Source: JABAQJ01 sp046327745
GTDB taxonomy: Bacteria; Gemmatimonadota; Gemmatimonadetes; Gemmatimonadales; Gemmatimonadaceae
Direction: 5' to 3'
Assembly: GCA_046327745.1 (NCBI GenBank)
Contig: JAXLXV010000028.1
Location: 1-64,000, forward strand
Length of the DNA: 64,000 nt
Notes under the pieces: generated by a model
The model's input: the letters and a program-made list of their open reading frames with translations, nothing else
Database searches by the model: none
What the model was told of the DNA's origin: nothing
Program-made: the position numbers and the translations under genes
Part shown: positions 9,919-19,395 of the stretch, piece by piece
Layout of the letters: each line of letters begins with the position of its first letter
How positions within the stretch are numbered: position 1 is the first letter of the stretch

Positions 9919-9951
9919 GCGCCCTGACGCACCAATCGCGCGTCAGGGCGC
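9919..9951. repeat. Perfect inverted repeat upstream of efflux operon 1
   Basis: Two 12-base arms (9919-9930 and 9940-9951) are exactly complementary around a 9-base loop. The element sits 27 bases upstream of the TolC start and far from the divergent M16 gene. Next to it, 9901-9917 reads CTAGGGTCTGTCCTAAA, which resembles the ends of some IS5-group elements, but no matching second end is visible. It could be an operator, an attenuator or a mobile-element remnant. There is no T-run on either side, so it is not a standard terminator. Confidence 0.5.
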
Positions 9952-10175
9952 ATCTTTCGGGCCTCATCACGTTAACGTGCGGCTCGTGCCATACGATGAG
10001 AAGTCAGGCCTCCAGCGTCCTATTCTTCCGTCAACCGTCAAACGGGCTGCACCTTGACGCCTTAGTTTGGCCCTCAAGTTGATCTATTGGTCGTTGTTGG
10101 GCCAAAAAGCTCGCCCTGAAAGAACCTGCAACTGAGTTCCCGCCTTCCAAGCTCCCACTCCGGCCCACACTCAAC

Positions 10176-11576
10176 GTGCCTCGTTTCCACGTACCGGCCG
10201 CCGTTCTGGTGTCACTCTTGTCCGCGTCTTGCGGTCCGCGCACGGCACCATCTGCGGCGAGCGACCATCTGTCCGTTCCGGTGGACTACTACACCCTGCC
10301 GAACGGCCTGCGGGTGGTCATGTCGCGCGACACCACCGCACCCACGGTGGGAGTCGGAGTCTACTACCACATCGGATTCCGGAACGAGCCGCGCGAACGC
10401 ACCGGGTTCGCGCACCTCTTTGAACACCTCATGTTCCAGGGGTCCCGAAACATGGGGAAGATGGAATTCATCAAGCTGGTGGAGTCCAACGGCGGAATCC
10501 TGAACGGATCCACGCGTTTCGACTTCACCAATTACTACCAACTCGTCCCCTCGCACACCCTGGAACCGATCTTGTGGGCGGAGGCAGATCGCATGCGTGG
10601 GCTGGCGATCGACACGGCGAGCCTCAAGAACCAGCAGGAAGTGGTGAAGAACGAAGTTCGCGTCAACGTCCTGAATCAGCCGTACGGGTCGTTTCCGTGG
10701 ATTGACCTGCCGATGGCGGCCAACGTGAACTGGTTCAACGCACACAATTTTTACGGCGACCTTGAGCATCTGGACGCGGCGACGTTGCAGGATGCCTCTA
10801 CGTTCTTCAGGACGTACTACGCTCCCAACAATGCTGCCTTGGCCGTCGTGGGCGATTTCAATCCAGCGCAGGCGAAGCAGTGGGTGGAGAAGTACTTCGG
10901 CTCCATTCCACGGATCGACGCTGCGGCGCGCCCGGATATCAGCGAACCACGCCAGACGGCGGAGCGACATGGGACACGGACTGATGCCCTGGCGAATCGC
11001 CCGGCACTTGGGGTGGCCTACCACATGCCCGAGCGATGGACCCCCGAATGGTTTGCCATGGGACTCATCGATCAGATCCTTGGCCAAGGTCGTGACTCTC
11101 GACTGTACGACGCCCTGGTGCAGCAGACGGCGCTGACCAGCGACGTGCAAGCGGGGATCAACTGGGGACTCGGCAACATGTTCAACTACGAAGGCCCCAT
11201 GTTGTGGATGGTGTCGGTCTACCATGATCGCGACAAGCGCCCTGACTCCTTGATGACGGTGATCGACCGAGAGATCGAGTCCTTGCGCTCCGCTCCAGTC
11301 GATTCAGCGACGCTGTCCCGCGCTCGCACCAAGATGCGGTCATCCTTGTACGGCATCGTCGATGAGTTCTCTGGCCTTGGCAAACTGGACTTGCTCGCGT
11401 CCTTTGCCTTGTTCGACAACGATCCCGCCAGATTCAACCGTCTGGAGGAGGAATTCGCCAAGGTGACCCCGGAGCTGATTCAGAAGACCGCCCAAGAGTT
11501 CCTGCGAAGGGAGAATCGCACGGTGTACACCATCATCCCTGGCGCGAAGGATGCGCCGGCGGCCGGCACCAACTGA
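10176..11576 (+). CDS. M16 zinc peptidase, catalytic subunit
   Basis: A 466-residue M16B metallopeptidase. The inverted zinc motif HLFEH is at 80-84 and the third ligand glutamate is at 160 (VVKNEVR), the usual 76 residues further on. The leader VSLLSASCG is a lipobox with Cys about 19, so it is probably membrane-anchored and periplasmic. It starts with GTG. The second half lacks the Arg/Tyr pair that M16 enzymes use to bind substrate, and that pair is present in the next gene. The two therefore look like partners in a heterodimer, as known for two-gene M16B peptidases. It degrades or processes peptides; the target is unknown. Confidence 0.9.
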   Translation: MPRFHVPAAVLVSLLSASCGPRTAPSAASDHLSVPVDYYTLPNGLRVVMSRDTTAPTVGVGVYYHIGFRNEPRERTGFAHLFEHLMFQGSRNMGKMEFIKLVESNGGILNGSTRFDFTNYYQLVPSHTLEPILWAEADRMRGLAIDTASLKNQQEVVKNEVRVNVLNQPYGSFPWIDLPMAANVNWFNAHNFYGDLEHLDAATLQDASTFFRTYYAPNNAALAVVGDFNPAQAKQWVEKYFGSIPRIDAAARPDISEPRQTAERHGTRTDALANRPALGVAYHMPERWTPEWFAMGLIDQILGQGRDSRLYDALVQQTALTSDVQAGINWGLGNMFNYEGPMLWMVSVYHDRDKRPDSLMTVIDREIESLRSAPVDSATLSRARTKMRSSLYGIVDEFSGLGKLDLLASFALFDNDPARFNRLEEEFAKVTPELIQKTAQEFLRRENRTVYTIIPGAKDAPAAGTN

Positions 11577-11583
11577 CGGAGAC

Positions 11584-12981
11584 ATGGCCATGACGATTTC
11601 GCGCGCTCTGGTTCGCGGCATGTTCGCGGCGGGCTTGTTGGTCCCCGCGCTGGTTGCCGCGCAGAAGGAGGCTCCGCCAGCACCGGGAACGCCCAAAGAC
11701 TTCCGGATGCCTGCCCACCGGACGATTCAATTACCGAACGGCATGCAGGTGACCCTCATTCCGTATGGTCGCGTGCCGAAGACCGCGATTGAGCTGTCGA
11801 TTCGCACCGGGGTGATCGACGAAGGTCCCAACGACGTCTCCCTGTCGTCAGTCACCGGCGACCTCCTACTGGAAGGCACCGCCACTCGAACCTCGCAACA
11901 GATCTCGCGCGAGGCAGCGGATATGGGCGGTTCTTTATCGGCGCAATCGGGTGCCGAAACGGTGGCGCTCAGTGGCGAGGTACTCAGCGATTTTGGACCT
12001 CGGTTTGTCGCGCTCCTAGCCGACGTGGCACGCAACCCAAAGTTTGACCCGTCGGACCTGGCGAAGGTGATTGACCGGCATGCGCGGGACAACGCCATGG
12101 CGTTGGCTCAGCCGGGGACGCTGGCCCAGAAGGCCTTTCGCGAGATGATGTTTGCCGATCATCCCTTCGCCCACGTCTTCCCGTCGGACGTCATGTTGCG
12201 CGGGTTCACGGCGCCGCGTGTTCGCGAGTTCTACACCCGGAACTTCGGCGCCGCTCGGGCTCACCTGTACGTGAGCGGCATTTTCAATGCGGATGCCATG
12301 GAGCGCGCCGCACGCACGGCGTTCGAATCGTGGGCCGCCGGTTCCCCGCCCACGGTCAAGCCACCGGTCCTCGCGTCCAAGCGTCAGGTGGCCGTGATCG
12401 ATCGACCGAAGTCCGTGCAGAGTTCGATCTGGATGGGCCTTCCGGTGGCGGATCCATCCAACGCGGACTGGACAAAGTTGAACGTGACGGATGCCCTGCT
12501 CGGCGGCGCGTTCGGATCCCGCATCACGACCAATATTCGCGAGGACAAAGGGTATACGTATTCCCCTTCCTCCTTCCTGTGGACGCGGAAGGGCGCGTCC
12601 CTGTGGGTGGAGGTCGCCGACGTGACGTCGAATGTGACGGGACCGGCGCTGACTGAAATCGTGAAGGAGATCACGCGGCTGCGAACCGAGCCGGCGAGCG
12701 ACGCAGAGCTGATGGGCATCAAGAACAACCTCGCCGGCCTCTTCACCATTCAGAACAGCTCGCGCGCCGGCGTCATCAACCAACTGGAATTCACCGAGCT
12801 GCACGGGCTCGGCGACACGTACCTGACGAACTACATCAAGAACGTCATGGCGGTGACGCCGGAGGACGTGCGCGCCACTGCGCAGAAGTATATCGACCCG
12901 TCCAAGCTGTCGATGGCAATCGTGGGTGATCGCAAGATCATCGACAAGCAGCTCGGCGAGTTCAAGCCGGTCGTGCCGTAG
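11584..12981 (+). CDS. M16 peptidase-like subunit lacking the zinc motif
   Basis: A 465-residue M16 protein that begins 8 bases after the stop of the catalytic subunit. I chose the ATG at 11584 because GGAG lies just before it and a Sec signal follows (RGMFAAGLLVPALVAAQ). Where HxxEH should be it reads VTGDLLLEGT, so it cannot bind zinc. It does carry the substrate-binding Arg/Tyr motif REDKGYTY near residues 319-326. Family knowledge says this half supplies substrate binding to an HxxEH partner, here the gene just upstream. The operon appears to end here; a weak hairpin with a 5-bp stem lies at 12988-13005. Confidence 0.9.
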   Translation: MAMTISRALVRGMFAAGLLVPALVAAQKEAPPAPGTPKDFRMPAHRTIQLPNGMQVTLIPYGRVPKTAIELSIRTGVIDEGPNDVSLSSVTGDLLLEGTATRTSQQISREAADMGGSLSAQSGAETVALSGEVLSDFGPRFVALLADVARNPKFDPSDLAKVIDRHARDNAMALAQPGTLAQKAFREMMFADHPFAHVFPSDVMLRGFTAPRVREFYTRNFGAARAHLYVSGIFNADAMERAARTAFESWAAGSPPTVKPPVLASKRQVAVIDRPKSVQSSIWMGLPVADPSNADWTKLNVTDALLGGAFGSRITTNIREDKGYTYSPSSFLWTRKGASLWVEVADVTSNVTGPALTEIVKEITRLRTEPASDAELMGIKNNLAGLFTIQNSSRAGVINQLEFTELHGLGDTYLTNYIKNVMAVTPEDVRATAQKYIDPSKLSMAIVGDRKIIDKQLGEFKPVVP

Positions 12982-13056
12982 GCTGCGGCCCGGTGCCTAA
13001 CGGGCATCCGGATCAGCCGAGTGCGCTCAGTTTAGCGGTCCGGTAGGCGCCGGCGC

Positions 13057-14530
13057 CTAACGGGCCGGGGCCGTACCGGTGGGCTTGTGGGTGACCGTCT
13101 TGATCTGCACCCCGGGCGGAATCTCGACCGAGAGGTACTCCGCCTTGGTTTCCTTCAGCCACTTGCTGAAGAAGGCCAGCGTGTATGAGGCGATCGCCGC
13201 ATGGGCACTCGCCGGATTGTCGGTGTGCGTGAATCCCATGCGGTGCGCGAGCGGCGGACAGCAGAGGGCCACGTCCGAGAATCCCATGTGGTATACGCCA
13301 TCCATACGGATTTCGGTGCCACCAAAGCGCAGCAGCGAGTCCACGCGAGATGTTGAAGGTCCGATAGATGTGCTTCAGCGAGTCCGCGGTGATGCCCAAC
13401 GCCTTCAGCTGCTTGGCCATGATCGCGACGTCTGGTGGGTGACTGCGAAACACCAGAAACGGCGCGTCGATCCCCTTTTTCCACGACGCGCCGTGCAGCA
13501 TGCCGTCCATGTTGACGCCGGCCTTGATGCGCGGGTCGCGACTCATGGCTTCCGCCGCCGCGTCACCGCCCAAGGAGTGGCCGAAGTACCCGACCTTGTC
13601 GAGTTGCATCCGACGGGCCAGCGTGTCCGTCGCGTCATGCACCGGCAGCTTCTCCAAGCGATTCAGCACAAACTCGGCGTCATTCACCCAGGTGTCCAAC
13701 AGACGACTGGCCCCGCTGTCGCTCTTGATGAGTTCCTGGGTCGTGTTGGGGATGTGTCTTCCATCTGGGAAGACCGTCCCTGAGGCTGCGTACGAGTGCT
13801 CGATGCTGACAATGATGTAGCCGTAGCTGGCCAACTCCTCGAATTCGTACGTGTTTTGTACGCGCGAGCCACCGTAGCCGTGGGAAAACAACAGGACCGG
13901 TGAGCGACCTTCGCGGCGGTTAAACGGGGCGTTTTGGATCGAATGCGTCCGAGCCTTGGTCATGCTGGACATCACGAAGCCGGGGAGACCTTCGAAGACG
14001 TCCTTGCCCAACTGGGTGGGATTCGGGTGGTAGACGCTGGGCGTACCGCGTGAGACGGTATCGGACGGATACCAAATCGTCAGCAGCAACGAGCGCTTGT
14101 CGCCGGGTTCCTTGGTGAACGTCTCCTCCCGCGTCGAGTCCACCCAGAATGCCTCCACGCGGCCCACTGGGTAGTAGCCCGTAGGACGCGGGAAGGTCAC
14201 GCGGGGCAGCAGCCATCCAGGCAAGAGGGCGGCAATGAGCCCACCAACCACGACGATGGCCCCCACAATGGCGCGGTGGCGAACGACGGGGGTGACCTGC
14301 GTTCCCGCACTGCGGCGAAAGTCCCGCCACGCCATCACGCCGCCCCACACGCCTAACAAGTATGCCGGGATCATCTCCCAGCGCAGACCGTCGAAATACG
14401 CGTGCAGCACGGCCCCGATCAGCAGGAAGCCCAGGTAGGTTTCCCCCGCGATGCGCGAGCGCGGTCCCGGACTTCGGTAGATCAGCCAAATGAGCACGAC
14501 GGCGACAAACGCCGTTTCAACGGGACGCAT
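13057..14530 (-). pseudogene. PAF-acetylhydrolase-like alpha/beta hydrolase, frameshifted
   Basis: The gene starts at the ATG at 14530 with four or five membrane helices, then has an exported alpha/beta hydrolase domain resembling bacterial platelet-activating-factor acetylhydrolases. Visible are the oxyanion block LFSHGYGG and the nucleophile elbow GHSLGG. After KHIYRTFNIS the frame breaks near 13345-13355. The expected C-terminal part, VDSLLRFGG...HMGFSDVAL with the catalytic His, continues in another minus frame from 13344 to the stop at 13057. One extra base in the TCGCGTGG run would explain it. It may be a recent pseudogene or a sequencing or assembly error. It lies 59 bases after lactate permease on the same strand. 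Confidence 0.75.
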
Positions 14531-14589
14531 GGAATCGCTCGAGTGAAAGGTCTGCGGAGCAACGCGACTGCTGGACGTTACTCGGCTGC

Positions 14590-16191
14590 CTAGCGAAGCA
14601 CCATCCTCGTGAACGGCGGGATGTACGCTTGCAGCAACACCAGCACGCCGACCAGCGTCGCCAGCGCGAGTGAGTGGAAAAAGACAAATCGCAGGATGCG
14701 ACTCTCTTGCCCATACCACCGCGTGGCGGTGCTGGCCACCACAATACTCTGGGCATCGATCATTTTCCCCATGACGCCACCCGAACTATTCGCGGCGGCC
14801 ATGAGCGTCGGACTCACCCCGACTTGCTGGGCGGTAATCGTTTGCAGGGATCCAAAGAGGACGTTCGACGAGGTGTCCGAGCCCGTCAGCGCCACCCCAA
14901 GCCACCCAAGCATGGCGCCAAAGAACGGGTACAACACGCCGGTGCGCGCAAAGGCGAGTCCGAGGATGGCGTCCAGCCCAGCGTATCGTGAGACGTAACC
15001 GAGCGCGAGCATGGCCGCGATGGTGATCAGAGAGTGACGCACGACCCACAGCGTGCGACGATACTCCGCGAGCAGCTCGCCGATCCGGTAACCCAGCCAA
15101 CGACCGCTGATGAGCGCCGCCAGCAGGATCGCCGTGCCCGTCGCCGACAACAGGTTCAGGTTAAACACCGCCGCCTCAGGCGTCGGCGTCGCGACCACGG
15201 GTGCAACCCGCATGACCTGCTGATCCAACCCGGGAATCGCCACCTTGGGCGCGAAGACACCATTCAGCCAACCCTTGACCTGCGGCGTGCCCCAAAGGAA
15301 GACGAGCACACTCAGGATGATCCACGGAATCCACGGCTCCAACCCACCGCCGCCTGTGTCTGGGGCTCGCCTGGCCGCTCGCCCGTTTCGCAGGCGCATG
15401 TACAGCACCAACGTTCCCATCGACACCAAGGACGCAATGACGTCCACCAGCCAGGGTCCGTGGTAGTTGGAGACGACGAACTGAGGGACCGCAAAGGCCA
15501 CACCGGTGATCAGCAGCGCCGGCCATGTTTCGCGAACACCGCGCCACCCGTCGTACGCGGCAATGAGCCAGAACGGGACAATGACCGAGAAGACCGGCAG
15601 CTGCCGCCCTACCATGGCACTCAGGTCGTGCAGGTCCAGACCGGTCACGCCTTGCAGGGCGATAATGGGCGTGCCTAACGCCCCATAGGCCACAGGCGCG
15701 GTATTGGCAATCAGGGACAAGCCACTGGCTTCCAACGGCGGAAATCCCAGGCCAATGAGCATGGCCCCCGTGACCGCCACCGGCGTCCCGAATCCGGCCG
15801 CTCCCTCAAAGAACGCTCCGAAGGCAAAGGCGATCAGCAGGAGCTGCAACCGCCGATCTCCGGTCACGCGGGCAATACTGCCTTGCAATCGGTCGAAGGC
15901 CCCCTTCTCGTGCGTCAATCGGTAGAGGAAAATCACATTGAGCACAATCCAGCCGATCGGAAAGAGCCCATAGGCCGCTCCGAACAGGGCCGCATGCAGC
16001 GCCATCCCCGCGGGCATCCCCACGACGCCGATCGCGACCACCATGGCTGCCACCATGCCAAGTAACGCGGCATAGTGCGCCCGAACCTTGTGCCAAGCCA
16101 ACAGCCCAAGGAGGATCACCAACGGTAATGCGGCGGCGCTGGTGGACAGGACGGCGCTGTCGAGGGGATCGTATTGCTGGGACCAGTGCAT
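14590..16191 (-). CDS. L-lactate permease family transporter
   Basis: A 533-residue LctP/LldP-family carrier that brings lactate or glycolate into the cell with protons. It is almost wholly hydrophobic with 12-14 predicted membrane helices. The family core EGAAGFGTPVAVTGAMLIGLGF is split around residue 130-150, and the second-half motif GVALTGSDTSSNVLFG is also present; both are diagnostic. Length is normal for the family. No lactate dehydrogenase gene is adjacent, so the transported acid is not confirmed by context. It lies between the xylanase gene 105 bases upstream and the broken hydrolase downstream. Confidence 0.92.
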   Translation of the reverse strand: MHWSQQYDPLDSAVLSTSAAALPLVILLGLLAWHKVRAHYAALLGMVAAMVVAIGVVGMPAGMALHAALFGAAYGLFPIGWIVLNVIFLYRLTHEKGAFDRLQGSIARVTGDRRLQLLLIAFAFGAFFEGAAGFGTPVAVTGAMLIGLGFPPLEASGLSLIANTAPVAYGALGTPIIALQGVTGLDLHDLSAMVGRQLPVFSVIVPFWLIAAYDGWRGVRETWPALLITGVAFAVPQFVVSNYHGPWLVDVIASLVSMGTLVLYMRLRNGRAARRAPDTGGGGLEPWIPWIILSVLVFLWGTPQVKGWLNGVFAPKVAIPGLDQQVMRVAPVVATPTPEAAVFNLNLLSATGTAILLAALISGRWLGYRIGELLAEYRRTLWVVRHSLITIAAMLALGYVSRYAGLDAILGLAFARTGVLYPFFGAMLGWLGVALTGSDTSSNVLFGSLQTITAQQVGVSPTLMAAANSSGGVMGKMIDAQSIVVASTATRWYGQESRILRFVFFHSLALATLVGVLVLLQAYIPPFTRMVLR

Positions 16192-16296
16192 GGGCGAAAG
16201 TGGTCAGGAGGCCTGGCCGAAGTTGTTCACGATTGGCGTCGCGTCAAGACGTCGACGACCGACGTTTGGTCCATTTCACGCTGGGCGGCGCCCGAC

Positions 16297-17466
16297 CTAA
16301 CGACCCTCGAGTGCCTCCCGGATCGCCGCCCAGGCGGGCTTCCGTTGCAGCTGAGCGTCCAGCGGCAGCGGACGGACCGCCAGCCCGTCGGCTCGCGGCG
16401 CTTGCCGCGACAGCCAGGTGATCCGGTCGCTCAACCCCCACGTCATCACGGTGGTCACGGCCGGGTGGCCCAACATCAGGTCCAGGAACTCGCGATACTT
16501 CGCCGCGACCGCCGCATCGCGCGCGGCGATGTCGGCCGGCGCCAGCTGGTCCTTCACGTCCAGCTCCGTGATATAGACCTGGAGCCCGAGATCAGCCACC
16601 GCATCCATGAACGCGCGCAGAGTGTCCGCACGAAAGGTGTACGAGACACCCACGTGCGCCTGTATGCCCAGCGCGTGCACCGGAATGCCTTGGCGCCGCA
16701 AGTTGGTGAGAAGTTCCAGCGTGTGGCGCCGCTTGAGGTCCGCCGCGCCCGTGTCATCCTCGATGCCGAATTCGTTGTAGACCAACGTCGCCGATGGGTC
16801 GACCTCCGCCGCGATGGCAAACGCCTTGGCGATGTACTCCGGCCCCATCAGCTGCAACCATGGCGAGTGACGAAGTCCGTCGGCGCGACCATCACTGGGG
16901 AACACCGCCTCGTTCACCGGATTCCACGAGTGAAAGCGCCCGTGGTAGCGCGTCATGAGCGCGGTGATATGCGCGCGCAGGTATTGCTCGGCGTTGTCGC
17001 TGGTCACCACCTGCCCAAACCAGTCGGGCATGTTCTGGTGCCATAGCAGGTGCACCCCGCGCATGGGCAGTCCAGCGGACGACGCCCAGTCCCACATCGC
17101 ATCCAGTACCCGAAACTCCCAGACCTCAGGACCCGGGTGCGTCACCCGCCACGGTCCCAACCCCATTGGCACCACCAGTCCTGACTCCACCGCGTGGGCG
17201 GCCAACAGGTCTGGCTGGCGCAGGGTGTCCAAGTTCACCCCGCAGCCAAACAGGACGCCATGTCGACGTGCAGCCAAGAACAGCCCGTCGGCCGACTTGG
17301 GTGACGGCGCACCACCCGGCTGCGCCCCCGTCACGACCCCCGAACTGCAGGCGGCCAGGCTGGTGGAGACCACGGCGCCGGCCGCAAGAGATCGCAGGAA
17401 CGAACGCCGGTCGATGCCATCGTGGGCGCCAGTCGCACCCCGCAAGACCGTTGGGGACGGCGCCAC
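16297..17466 (-). CDS. GH10 endo-1,4-beta-xylanase, Tat-exported
   Basis: A 389-residue glycoside hydrolase family 10 enzyme that cuts the xylan backbone. It has a twin-arginine signal (RRSFLRSLAAGA from residue 20) with a lipobox ending at Cys 40, so it is folded before export and probably anchored to a membrane. The TIM-barrel catalytic residues are both present: acid/base Glu 186 in WNPVNEA and nucleophile Glu 301 in YITELD. WHQ at 142-144 and HVGV at 271-274 are also typical. It starts with GTG at 17466, 12 bases after the DUF2911 stop, in the same direction, so the two are probably co-transcribed. Its stop codon TAG lies in one CGTTAGG heptamer. Confidence 0.92.
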   Translation of the reverse strand: MAPSPTVLRGATGAHDGIDRRSFLRSLAAGAVVSTSLAACSSGVVTGAQPGGAPSPKSADGLFLAARRHGVLFGCGVNLDTLRQPDLLAAHAVESGLVVPMGLGPWRVTHPGPEVWEFRVLDAMWDWASSAGLPMRGVHLLWHQNMPDWFGQVVTSDNAEQYLRAHITALMTRYHGRFHSWNPVNEAVFPSDGRADGLRHSPWLQLMGPEYIAKAFAIAAEVDPSATLVYNEFGIEDDTGAADLKRRHTLELLTNLRRQGIPVHALGIQAHVGVSYTFRADTLRAFMDAVADLGLQVYITELDVKDQLAPADIAARDAAVAAKYREFLDLMLGHPAVTTVMTWGLSDRITWLSRQAPRADGLAVRPLPLDAQLQRKPAWAAIREALEGR

Positions 17467-17478
17467 AGCTAGTGCTCG

Positions 17479-18645
17479 TTAGGGCTGGGCGATTGGCACG
17501 GTCCACCGAAACGTCGACCAACGAAACTCAAGCACGTTCTCTGGCGCGAGCCGAATGGTGAAACGCTCCTGCGCCTCGGCCGTCGCAGCCTGCATCGTCA
17601 CGTGCAACGCGTCTTTGGTGTCGTCGTATTCCGTGCCCCACTGCCCATGCTGACGGTTGAGGATCAGCTCCGCGTGGTCCTCGAACGGCACACTCCACAA
17701 GGAATACGTGCCCGCGGGGAGTCGTTGGCCGCCGATCATCAGGTCGCCGTCGGTCTGGAGCGTCGTCGAGGCGTTCGCGCCTGTCCGCCATACCATGCCG
17801 TAGGGCACCAGCCCACCGAGCACGGGCCGGCCTCGCATGCGCGGGCTGGAGTAGTCGATGGCAAGGCGCACCCCACCGACACGGCCTCGCACCGAATCCG
17901 GGGGCGACACCACCCCCAACCCCGTCCCTGCCCGATCGAGTGCCGCGAACCGCGCCGACAGACGCCCCACATCCATCGGGGCCACGCGCTCGGCGTTTGA
18001 GCGGACGGTCAAGGCATTCGCGTCCACGGCCACTAAGCGCCCCTCCGCGTCCAAGGACACCGGCATGAAATTCTCTCCAAAGAAATCGATGTCCGCGCGC
18101 TGCTTGCTGTGTCGGATAAACAGCGCCGTGCCCACCCGCGCCGTAACAGGGGAGACCACCGCCAGCTGCACCGTGTCCCCGTCGTGCGCTCGGCCGATCA
18201 ACCATTCGTACGTGGCGTAGGAGGTCGCGTACGGGCCAGCGATCAGCGGTACGACGCCCGGTGCCCCGCGCCGCATCTCCACGCGATGCAAGGCTCCGGA
18301 GTCGACCGTCATGCGGATCGAGTCCGCCATGAACTCCATGGTGATCTTGCGGGGCTCGCCGCCGTGCACGCTGCCTAACGGCTCCACCCGGGCGGTGCTC
18401 CGCGTCACCCGTCCGTCCTTGCCAAACTCCGTGGTATAGCGCACGCGAGCGGTGGCCGGTACCCGCATAAGCAGGTCCCCTTCCAGACGATCCTCGCGAC
18501 GCTCGTACCGCTCCATGGCGACGGTGTCGCGCCCCAAGCGGAGCACGAAGCCTCCACTGATCGGCGTTATGGTCTGCGCCGACACCATGGATGAACTGGC
18601 AAGCAGGCAGCCGAGCGTGAGCGCCACGGTGCGTGCCGAGCGCAT
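17479..18645 (-). CDS. Secreted DUF2911 protein
   Basis: A 388-residue exported protein if started at the ATG at 18645, where a clean signal peptide begins (VALTLGCLLASSSMVSAQ). The C-terminal 150 residues match DUF2911, with the typical YSSPRMRGR...YGMVWRTGAN...GGQRLPAGTYSLW pattern. The N-terminal half is beta-rich and has no family I recognise. DUF2911 has no settled function. Its start is 5 bases after the GNAT stop and its stop is 12 bases before the xylanase start, so it sits inside a minus-strand operon. A longer frame upstream overlaps the GNAT gene and is not credible. Confidence 0.85.
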   Translation of the reverse strand: MRSARTVALTLGCLLASSSMVSAQTITPISGGFVLRLGRDTVAMERYERREDRLEGDLLMRVPATARVRYTTEFGKDGRVTRSTARVEPLGSVHGGEPRKITMEFMADSIRMTVDSGALHRVEMRRGAPGVVPLIAGPYATSYATYEWLIGRAHDGDTVQLAVVSPVTARVGTALFIRHSKQRADIDFFGENFMPVSLDAEGRLVAVDANALTVRSNAERVAPMDVGRLSARFAALDRAGTGLGVVSPPDSVRGRVGGVRLAIDYSSPRMRGRPVLGGLVPYGMVWRTGANASTTLQTDGDLMIGGQRLPAGTYSLWSVPFEDHAELILNRQHGQWGTEYDDTKDALHVTMQAATAEAQERFTIRLAPENVLEFRWSTFRWTVPIAQP

Positions 18646-18650
18646 CGCCG

Positions 18651-19124
18651 TCACGTCGCACCACCCAGCGGCATCGCGAAGCAGTGCTTCTGCCCCACCG
18701 TCCACTCGTCGGCGGACACCCGGTCGTAACGACGCTTCTTCTCGGGGTACCGCACGATATCCACGAAGTGAAACCCGCACTTCTCAAAGAGCGCGTCCGA
18801 GAACGACACGGCGAAGATCTCGGGGTAGCCGCGTTTCGCGGCTAACTCGACGGCGCCGGCGATCAAGCGCCGACCAACTCCTTTTCCTTGTTGCGACGGG
18901 GCCACGGCCAACGAGACCAGCTCGACCAGTGAGGGAGAGTATTCATCCAGGCACACGCAGCCGACGATGCGGCCATCGTCGTCGCGAATTACCCGGTAGT
19001 CATCCAGGTGAGCCTCGACAAAAGCTTCGGAACGCGGCAGGGTGAGTCCTTGCGGCGAGAACTGATTGTTCAGCTCGGCCAAGGCGGGCACGTCGTATTC
19101 CTGGGCGGCGGCGATTTCGCGCAT
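18651..19124 (-). CDS. GNAT N-acetyltransferase, ArgA-like
   Basis: A 157-residue acetyl-CoA-dependent N-acetyltransferase. The acetyl-CoA loop is VAPSQQGKGVGRRL, preceded by the strand VELVSLAV. The order of motifs LPRSEAFV, IVGCVCLDEYSPSLVEL, then FEKCGF resembles short stand-alone N-acetylglutamate synthases of the ArgA type, but I cannot prove the substrate. The ATG at 19124 is chosen because a promoter -10 box ends 5 bases upstream of it. The longer frame from 19202 crosses that promoter. It leads the run GNAT, DUF2911, xylanase. Confidence 0.82.
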   Translation of the reverse strand: MREIAAAQEYDVPALAELNNQFSPQGLTLPRSEAFVEAHLDDYRVIRDDDGRIVGCVCLDEYSPSLVELVSLAVAPSQQGKGVGRRLIAGAVELAAKRGYPEIFAVSFSDALFEKCGFHFVDIVRYPEKKRRYDRVSADEWTVGQKHCFAMPLGGAT

Positions 19125-19129
19125 GTGTG

Positions 19130-19158
19130 ATCCTAGCGCTTCAGTCCGCAATTGCCAA
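19130..19158 (-). promoter_or_regulatory. Sigma70-like promoter of the GNAT operon, predicts leaderless mRNA
   Basis: On the minus strand TTGGCA (19158-19153), a 17-base spacer, then TAGGAT (19135-19130). Five bases (CACAC) separate the -10 box from the ATG at 19124, so transcription would begin at or next to the start codon. No ribosome-binding site is needed or seen. Confidence 0.6.
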
Positions 19159-19395
19159 GAGATGTGTGCTGCGTCACCCAACCTAACGATCAAATACCAC
19201 ACCGCGAGGCGCAGGCCCGTGAGATCTCGCTACCTGTCAGGTGCTCACCTGCATCACCGTGTCGAGCTGACGAGACGACGGGCCATGACGGCAGAACATG
19301 GAACGGTCCGTGCGACCGCGTGACGGGGCTCACGGCTCAATTCGCCTCGCTAAAGCAAATTCCATTCATTCACGATCGTACTTCGGAGGTACTCG

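Noticed and set aside
9234..10082. A 282-residue plus-strand frame
   Set aside because: Antisense to TolC of pump 1 and without domain features.
17528..18787. A 419-residue minus-strand frame
   Set aside because: It overlaps DUF2911 in another frame and is Arg/Gly-rich; the DUF2911 frame has a signal peptide and domain.
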